38,061 nt of DNA from Candidatus Omnitrophota bacterium (lineage in GTDB: Bacteria > Ratteibacteria > UBA8468 > B48-G9 > DTJG01). How positions within the stretch are numbered: position 1 is the first letter of the stretch; the number at the start of each line of letters is the position of its first letter. Of this stretch, positions 33,224 through 38,061 are shown one piece after another. The position numbers and the translations under genes were made by a program. Location: contig JAMCZX010000015.1 in assembly GCA_023485205.1 (NCBI GenBank), forward strand, positions 1 to 38,061, read 5' to 3'. The notes under the pieces are model-generated. The model did no database searches. It worked only from the letters and a program-made list of their open reading frames with translations, and was not told the origin of the DNA.

Positions 33224-35974
33224 ATGAAAGATTATTCGGCTACAATAAATCTTCCAAAAACTGATTTTCCAATGAAAGCGGAGCTTGCAAAGAGAGAACC
33301 CTCCACTTTTGATTTCTGGCAGAGAATAGAGGTATATAAAAAAATACTCCAGAAAAACAAGGATAAGAATTCTTTTATTCTGCATGACGGTCCGCCTTAT
33401 GCCAATGGCCATATTCATCTCGGAACGGCTCTTAATAAAATATTGAAGGATTCTGTTTTAAAATTTAAAGGACTTCATAATTTCAGAACACCATATATTC
33501 CCGGGTGGGATTGTCATGGAATGCCCATTGAACACCAGATATTCCAATCCATGAACGTAGAAAAAAGCCAGGTTAATCTTATTTCGTTTAGAAAAAAAGC
33601 CCGGGCTTACGCTGAAAAATTTATTTCCATCCAGAGGGATGAATTCAAAAGGCTGGGGATTTTTGCAGACTGGGAAAATCCTTATCTGACCATTAACCCG
33701 CTGTATGAGAAAACAATTGTGGAAACTTTTGGCAGCCTTTATTTGAATGGATTTATATACCAGGGTGTCAAGCCTATTTACTGGTGTTCCCAGTGCCAGA
33801 CTGCTTTAGCTGAGGCAGAGGTTGAATATTATGATATATCAAGCCCTTCCATATACGTAAAATTTCCTGTAAAGGATGGATATAAAAAAAATATACTTGA
33901 AACAAAGGAGGATATAAATTTTCTTATCTGGACGACTACCCCCTGGACGCTTCCAGCCAATGTTGCAATTGCCGTGCATCCTGACTTTACATATGCTCTT
34001 GTTAAAACAGAAAAGGGCTTGTTTATTATTGTAGAGGCTCTGGCTGAAGCGGTTCTTGAAAAAATCGGTTTAAACGGGGAAAAAATAAAAACATTACAGG
34101 GAAAAGAGATGGAGGGTATTATCTGCCGGCACCCTTTTATTGAGAGAGATTCTATCATAGTTCTTGCAAACTATGTTTCAAAAGATGATGGAACAGGCTG
34201 TGTTCATACTGCCCCGGGCCATGGAGATGAAGATTACCAGACAGGATTGAAATATAAGCTTCCTGTTCTTTCTCCTGTTGATGAAAAAGGAAGATTTACA
34301 GATGAAGTTGCTGAATTTAAAAATATGCCTGTATTTGATGCTGATAAAATCATAGTGGAAAAATTAGCACGAACCGGTTTTCTCCTTTTTGAGGAAAATC
34401 ATGCTCACTCTTATCCTCACTGCTGGAGGTGTAAAAATCCTGTAATTTTCCGTGCCACAAAGCAGTGGTTTTTAAATATTGATAAGGACAATTTGCGGTC
34501 ACTTATGGAAGAGCAGATAAATAGTACCCGGTGGATACCCGGAGAGGTAAGAAACAGGATAGGAAGTATGGTAGAGACAAGACCTGACTGGTGTCTTTCA
34601 CGGCAAAGATTGTGGGGTGTTCCGCTTCCTGTTTTCTATTGTAAGGATTGCGGTAAGCCGGTATGTACAAAGGAAACAATTAATAAGATAATGGGTCTTG
34701 TAGAAAAACATGGTTCAGACGTATGGTTTGAAAAGGAAACAGAGCATCTGCTTCCTGATAACTTTGTATGTCCTTTTTGCAAGGGTAAAATTTTTGAAAA
34801 AGAAAAAGACATTCTTGACGTCTGGTTTGATTCAGGCGTGAGTCATGCAGCTGTCCTTAAGCCTGACCCGCTTCTTAAATGGCCTGCTGACCTTTATCTT
34901 GAAGGAAGTGACCAGCATAGAGGATGGTTCCAGACCTCTCTTATCACTGCATGCGCAATTGAAAAAAGAGCGCCATTCAAAGAAGTTCTTACTCATGGAT
35001 TTGTCGTGGATGCAGAAGGCAGAAAAATGTCAAAATCTCTTGGTAACGTTATAACGCCGCAGGAAATAATAACCATGTATGGCGCAGACCTTTTAAGGCT
35101 ATGGGCATTATCAGAAAATTATCAGCAGGACCTTAGAATATCAAAACAAATTATAGACCATCTTGTGGTTGTTTACAGGACGGCAAGAAATACAATCCGT
35201 TATCTTCTTGGAAACGTCTATGATTTTGTTCCGGAGAAAGATGCTGGTCTTGAGGACATATTTGAAGTGGACATATGGGCGATTAATAAAACGCAAAAAC
35301 TTGTAAATGACGTGACAAACCACTATGAACATTTTTTATTTAACAAAGGTATACAGGAAATTTTTGATTTTTGCAATTTGGACCTTTCATCTTTTTATCT
35401 TGATTATCTTAAGGACAGGCTGTATACGTATGGTAAAGATTCCATGGAGAGAAAAACCGCCCAGAAAGTCCTTTGTGAAATTCTTTTTGTAATAATCAGG
35501 CTTTTATCTCCAGTGCTTTCCTTCACATCTGAAGAAGCATACCAGGTAATTCCATTTCATAAAAAGGAAACCGTTTTTCTTGAAGAATGGCCTGATGTTA
35601 AAGATTATGACAGGGAAATTATTGATAGATGGGGAAAATTTCTTGAGTTTAGAAAGAGCGTTTTAAAGATGCTTGAAGAAAAGAGGATTATCAAGGAAAT
35701 CGGCAGCAGTCTGCAGGCCAGGGTTATTATAATGGCTGATGAGAACCGGTACGATTTTTTAAATCATTTTCAGCCTTATCTTACAAATCTTTTACTTGTT
35801 TCTGAAGTAATTATTGAAAAATCTGAAGAATTTAAGATTATAATTGAAAAAACCTTGAATAAGAAGTGTGAAAGATGCTGGGTATATCATCCAACTGTTG
35901 GAAAAGATAAAGAATTTGAAGAACTATGTGAAAAATGCATAGATATAGTGCAGATAAAAAGTGAAAGAAATTAA
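33224..35974 (+). CDS. ileS: Isoleucyl-tRNA synthetase
   Basis: A 916-residue class I synthetase attaching isoleucine to tRNA-Ile. The HIGH motif is PPYANGHIHLG and the KMSKS loop is GRKMSKSLG. The editing domain (CP1, about residues 190-400) with WTTTPWTLPAN is intact. A C-terminal zinc finger CERCW...CEKC closes the protein. The start is moved to 33224 because AGGAGG precedes it and MKDYSATINLPKTDFPM fits the family; the open frame from 33173 has no family match. It is the first gene of ileS-NYN-translin. Confidence 0.97.
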   Translation: MKDYSATINLPKTDFPMKAELAKREPSTFDFWQRIEVYKKILQKNKDKNSFILHDGPPYANGHIHLGTALNKILKDSVLKFKGLHNFRTPYIPGWDCHGMPIEHQIFQSMNVEKSQVNLISFRKKARAYAEKFISIQRDEFKRLGIFADWENPYLTINPLYEKTIVETFGSLYLNGFIYQGVKPIYWCSQCQTALAEAEVEYYDISSPSIYVKFPVKDGYKKNILETKEDINFLIWTTTPWTLPANVAIAVHPDFTYALVKTEKGLFIIVEALAEAVLEKIGLNGEKIKTLQGKEMEGIICRHPFIERDSIIVLANYVSKDDGTGCVHTAPGHGDEDYQTGLKYKLPVLSPVDEKGRFTDEVAEFKNMPVFDADKIIVEKLARTGFLLFEENHAHSYPHCWRCKNPVIFRATKQWFLNIDKDNLRSLMEEQINSTRWIPGEVRNRIGSMVETRPDWCLSRQRLWGVPLPVFYCKDCGKPVCTKETINKIMGLVEKHGSDVWFEKETEHLLPDNFVCPFCKGKIFEKEKDILDVWFDSGVSHAAVLKPDPLLKWPADLYLEGSDQHRGWFQTSLITACAIEKRAPFKEVLTHGFVVDAEGRKMSKSLGNVITPQEIITMYGADLLRLWALSENYQQDLRISKQIIDHLVVVYRTARNTIRYLLGNVYDFVPEKDAGLEDIFEVDIWAINKTQKLVNDVTNHYEHFLFNKGIQEIFDFCNLDLSSFYLDYLKDRLYTYGKDSMERKTAQKVLCEILFVIIRLLSPVLSFTSEEAYQVIPFHKKETVFLEEWPDVKDYDREIIDRWGKFLEFRKSVLKMLEEKRIIKEIGSSLQARVIIMADENRYDFLNHFQPYLTNLLLVSEVIIEKSEEFKIIIEKTLNKKCERCWVYHPTVGKDKEFEELCEKCIDIVQIKSERN

Positions 35975-35976
35975 TA

Positions 35977-36465
35977 ATGAAATATATTCTTGATGGATAT
36001 AATATTATAAGAAGCTCTTATTTAAAACAGGCTGAAAGATATTCATCTGAAACAGGACAGATAAAACTTCTTTCTTTTGTGCAGGGTTATAAAAGAAATC
36101 ACCCTGCATTATATTTTATTATCGTTTTTGATGGAGTGGGTAATCTGACAGATGCTTCAGGTATAAAGATTATTTATTCAGGGGATATATCTGCTGATGA
36201 AAAAATTATTGACATAATTTCAAAAAATGATAAAAAGGAAGAATATATTGTTGTTTCAGATGACAGACAGATTCAGGAAGGAGCAAAAATTTTTGGATGT
36301 AAGTATATAGGTGTGCAGGATTTCATGAAAGTAGCAGACAAAAGAAAAGAAACAGGTTCAAAAAAAATGGAAGAAACGGATTGGACTCAAAAGAAAACCA
36401 TAGAACTTTCAAAAATAGAAAAAGAATTAAAGGAGTATTATGAAAAAGAATCCGGAAAATTTTGA
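35977..36465 (+). CDS. NYN-domain (YacP-like) putative RNase
   Basis: A 162-residue protein of the NYN/PIN-like family. The expected acidic residues are visible: Asp6 in ILDGYNIIRS, Asp in FDGVGN and the Asp pair in VVSDDRQIQEGA. YacP-like proteins (Rae1 in Bacillus) cleave mRNA at the ribosome. The end is an extended charged helix. Two bases separate it from ileS, and it overlaps the following gene by 26 bases, so the three are probably translated together. Confidence 0.85.
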   Translation: MKYILDGYNIIRSSYLKQAERYSSETGQIKLLSFVQGYKRNHPALYFIIVFDGVGNLTDASGIKIIYSGDISADEKIIDIISKNDKKEEYIVVSDDRQIQEGAKIFGCKYIGVQDFMKVADKRKETGSKKMEETDWTQKKTIELSKIEKELKEYYEKESGKF

Positions 36466-37072
36466 TAACTTAGAAAATATTCTTGTTGGGACAAAAAACG
36501 TTCTTGATGCCGAAGATAATGCGAGAGAAAAAGGGCTCCATTTATCCAGACAGATTACAAGACTTTCTGCCAAAGCCATTAAAAAAATTCATCAGCAGGA
36601 TTTTAAAGAAAGCTCATTGATTCTTAAACAGGCATATGATATGTTAAAAGAAGTAAAGACTATTTTAAAAGAATTCCCGGAAATTTATTTTGCAGGGTTT
36701 CTTCATAATGCAGAAAAAGAGCTTATTGAAGGACTGGTTACGTATCATCTTTTAAAAGATGGACTGATTTTTACGCCGGACAAAGAGTTTGATATTATAA
36801 GTTATCTTCATGGGGTTTCTGAGGCGATAGGGGAAATAAGAAGGCATATACTTGATTGTATCAGAAAAGATGAACCCGAAGATATTGAACATCTCCTGAA
36901 TGTTATGGATGAATTTTATTATTTTCTTATTTCTTTTGACTATTCAGAAGCTCTTACAAGGGGCTTAAGAAGGTCAGTAGATGCAATGAGGTCTTTAATA
37001 GAAAGAACAAGGTCAGAGGTATCTATTGTTATAAATCAAAAACGACTGGAAAAATTATTCAGGAAGATATGA
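36440..37072 (+). CDS. Translin-family protein
   Basis: A 210-residue all-helical protein resembling translin. The C-terminal pattern YLHGVSEAIGEIRRHILDCIRKD ... MDEFYYFLISFDY ... GLRRSVDAMRSLIERTRS is the most characteristic, with FAGFLHNAEKELIEG in the middle. Translins bind single-stranded nucleic acids and, with TRAX, make the C3PO RNase in eukaryotes; archaea and a few bacteria have single forms. Its start overlaps the NYN gene by 26 bases and has GGAG (36430-36433) close upstream. Whether it is catalytic is not evident. Confidence 0.75.
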   Translation: MKKNPENFDNLENILVGTKNVLDAEDNAREKGLHLSRQITRLSAKAIKKIHQQDFKESSLILKQAYDMLKEVKTILKEFPEIYFAGFLHNAEKELIEGLVTYHLLKDGLIFTPDKEFDIISYLHGVSEAIGEIRRHILDCIRKDEPEDIEHLLNVMDEFYYFLISFDYSEALTRGLRRSVDAMRSLIERTRSEVSIVINQKRLEKLFRKI

Positions 37073-37100
37073 AGTAATAAAACTCTGATCGTATTTATTT

Positions 37101-37186
37101 GGAGGGGTCGCATAGCGGCCGAGTGCGCACGCTTGGAAAGCGTGTATCCTCAAAAGGGATCGTGGGTTCAAATCCCACCCCCTCCG
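37101..37186 (+). tRNA. tRNA-Ser (anticodon GGA)
   Basis: An 86-nt tRNA with a long variable arm, as expected for Ser. The acceptor GGAGGGG pairs with CCCCTCC. The anticodon loop is TTGGAAA, with anticodon GGA. The T arm is GTGGG-TTCAAAT-CCCAC. CCA is not encoded. The 3' end is duplicated at 37320-37335 by the tRNA-linked repeat. Confidence 0.95.
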
Positions 37187-37367
37187 TATAGCAATCTTCT
37201 ACGGAGGTGGGAATTGAACCATGGGTTCACCACTACGGCTGTTTTTACCATACAGAAAGTTGATTTCCAAAGAAGCCGTAGAGTGTGCGTCAATGGTGCA
37301 TATTGTATGGTTTTAGCACAATCCCACCCCCTCCGTATAGCATTCTTCTACGGAGGTGGGAGTTGAA
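37187..37367 (+). repeat. tRNA-Ser trailer element: structured repeat with duplicated tRNA 3' end
   Basis: A 48-bp stretch (37171-37218: tRNA end, trailer and TTGAA) recurs at 37320-37367 with two mismatches, a 149-bp period. The sequence between matches the tRNA-Pro element in order and orientation. Stems: 37216-37220 with 37224-37228; TACGGCT 37234-37240 with 37274-37280; CAATG 37291-37295 with 37301-37305 around a GTGCA loop. A second structure pairs the tRNA 3' strand with TACGGAGG just downstream. No open frame of interest lies inside. Confidence 0.8.
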
Positions 37368-37399
37368 TTGAGCGAAGTCAGACATTATAATAAATTGAA

Positions 37400-37480
37400 A
37401 TGGACAATATTATTAATAAAGCAATTAAAACTTTAGCAAAAATTGCAAAAGTATTTGATATTAATATTAAATATAATTAA
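37400..37480 (+). pseudogene. C-terminal remnant of an HTH (XRE-like) protein
   Basis: The 26-residue frame reads NKAIKTLAKIAKVFDINIKYN. TLAKIAKVFDI matches the end of XRE-type helix-turn-helix domains, as carried by restriction controllers and some methyltransferases. Two in-frame stops precede it, so the rest of the gene is missing. It lies between the tRNA-Ser repeat and the HNH gene. Confidence 0.4.
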
Positions 37481-37488
37481 ATAAAATT

Positions 37489-38061
37489 ATGTTAAATAGA
37501 AAATCCATAGAAAGTATTTATAAAACTATTTGTAAATATTACGAGAAATATTTGAAACAATGCAAAGTAAAATTGCCAAAACTTTATGATTCAAAAGGAA
37601 ATTTTACTAAAGATGCTCTTGTTTTAGTTTATCTATCTTATAATTATCCTAAAACCAGAAAAGTAACAAAGAGTGAATTAACAAAATTTATCAGAAGATA
37701 CTATCCCGATACAAATGATGTTCAGCAAGCAAGACATTTAGGAGCGCAAAGTGGATGGTGGATTGTTGCAGGTGGGAGAGATAATATAGTATTAAATATA
37801 GAAAGAGGCTCATATCAGCTTTATACATTAAAACAGCCATATCCCGGATTTAAAAAAGGGCACAGAATAACAAAAACTGATGATTGGGAAAAAATAAAAG
37901 AAAAATATAATTTCAGATGTGCAACTTGCGGTTCGCAAGAAAGTAAACCTCATTTTCACTGGCCCGCAACAAAAACAATTTTACAAAAAGCACACATGGA
38001 CCCCAATAAGCCATTAATTGACGGTAATATTATTCCACAGTGTCAAAAATGTAATACTATA
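37489..38061 (+). CDS. HNH-type restriction endonuclease-like protein (cut by the window end)
   Basis: 191 codons are open to the window end without a stop. The first 120 residues are basic, with TKSELTKFIRRYYPDTNDVQQARHL and GWWIV. From about residue 144 there is a zinc-binding FRCATCGS, then PHFHWP, QKAHMDP, and DGNIIPQCQKCN, the layout of HNH nucleases found in type II restriction enzymes (HMDP-x-PL-x-NIIPQC). The missing 3' end should add the last His or Asn of the fold. No methyltransferase is visible, but one may lie beyond the edge. It is preceded by an HTH remnant and tRNA-Ser, a common arrival point for such systems. Confidence 0.6.
   Translation, partial: MLNRKSIESIYKTICKYYEKYLKQCKVKLPKLYDSKGNFTKDALVLVYLSYNYPKTRKVTKSELTKFIRRYYPDTNDVQQARHLGAQSGWWIVAGGRDNIVLNIERGSYQLYTLKQPYPGFKKGHRITKTDDWEKIKEKYNFRCATCGSQESKPHFHWPATKTILQKAHMDPNKPLIDGNIIPQCQKCNTI

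Noticed and set aside
37133..37366. 77-codon open frame across tRNA-Ser and its trailer
   Set aside because: It starts within the tRNA gene and covers only the structured repeat.
37101..38061. Prophage or ICE attachment site at tRNA-Ser
   Set aside because: The duplicated tRNA end is only 149 bp from the original and nothing between codes for an integrase; the same layout at tRNA-Pro points to a small element. A larger element beyond the window end cannot be excluded.

Overview
The window is an A+T-rich bacterial chromosome segment of mostly intact housekeeping genes with an accessory stretch in the middle. The lineage cannot be fixed from sequence alone. A candidate phylum near the PVC group (Omnitrophota/Ratteibacteria-like, possibly Lentisphaerota) fits best, because of the H-X9-DG prepilin with its very conserved N-terminal helix, the archaeal-looking extras (Thi4, a translin-family protein, a DUF6775-like protein), the compact TopA and the short-form PyrE. 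The style is Gram-negative: an RND efflux operon with an outer-membrane lipoprotein channel, and signal peptides.

Layout. 1-9.6 kb: mutS (-), a flavin reductase, a three-gene RND efflux operon, and a HEPN/MNT toxin-antitoxin pair. 9.6-12.8 kb: tRNA-Pro with a duplicated trailer element, a hairpin element, a DUF6775-like gene, thi4, a small lipoprotein, a GDSL hydrolase and tRNA-Thr. 12.9-16.1 kb (-): argH-lysA-pyrE, with pyrE broken by an in-frame stop. 16.3-21.9 kb: a PIG-L deacetylase, topA, hisA, and cimA (-). 22-29.5 kb: an accessory island with a GH71-like/LamG secreted enzyme, a broken prepilin gene, a mini-ORF, an internally deleted IS1380-family element and a clan GH-A glycosidase flanked by copies of the thiL start. 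29.5-37 kb: thiL, an ABC exporter, small genes, ferredoxin, ileS, a NYN-domain protein and a translin-family protein. 37.1-38.06 kb: tRNA-Ser, a second copy of the tRNA-linked element, and the 5' part of an HNH endonuclease gene cut by the window end.

The most unusual signal is a structured repeat of about 145-149 bp found directly after both tRNA-Pro and tRNA-Ser. In each case the tRNA 3' end is duplicated on the far side. The two copies share conserved blocks, and three predicted stems keep pairing while their sequences differ, so it looks like a structured RNA or DNA element targeted to tRNA 3' ends. A second theme is patch-like mutation. In pyrE a 26-bp patch identical to part of the nearby GDSL gene carries an in-frame stop. 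In the prepilin gene a perfect 41-bp palindrome carries one. Both leave the downstream frame intact. Either short template-switch events or assembly artefacts could explain this.
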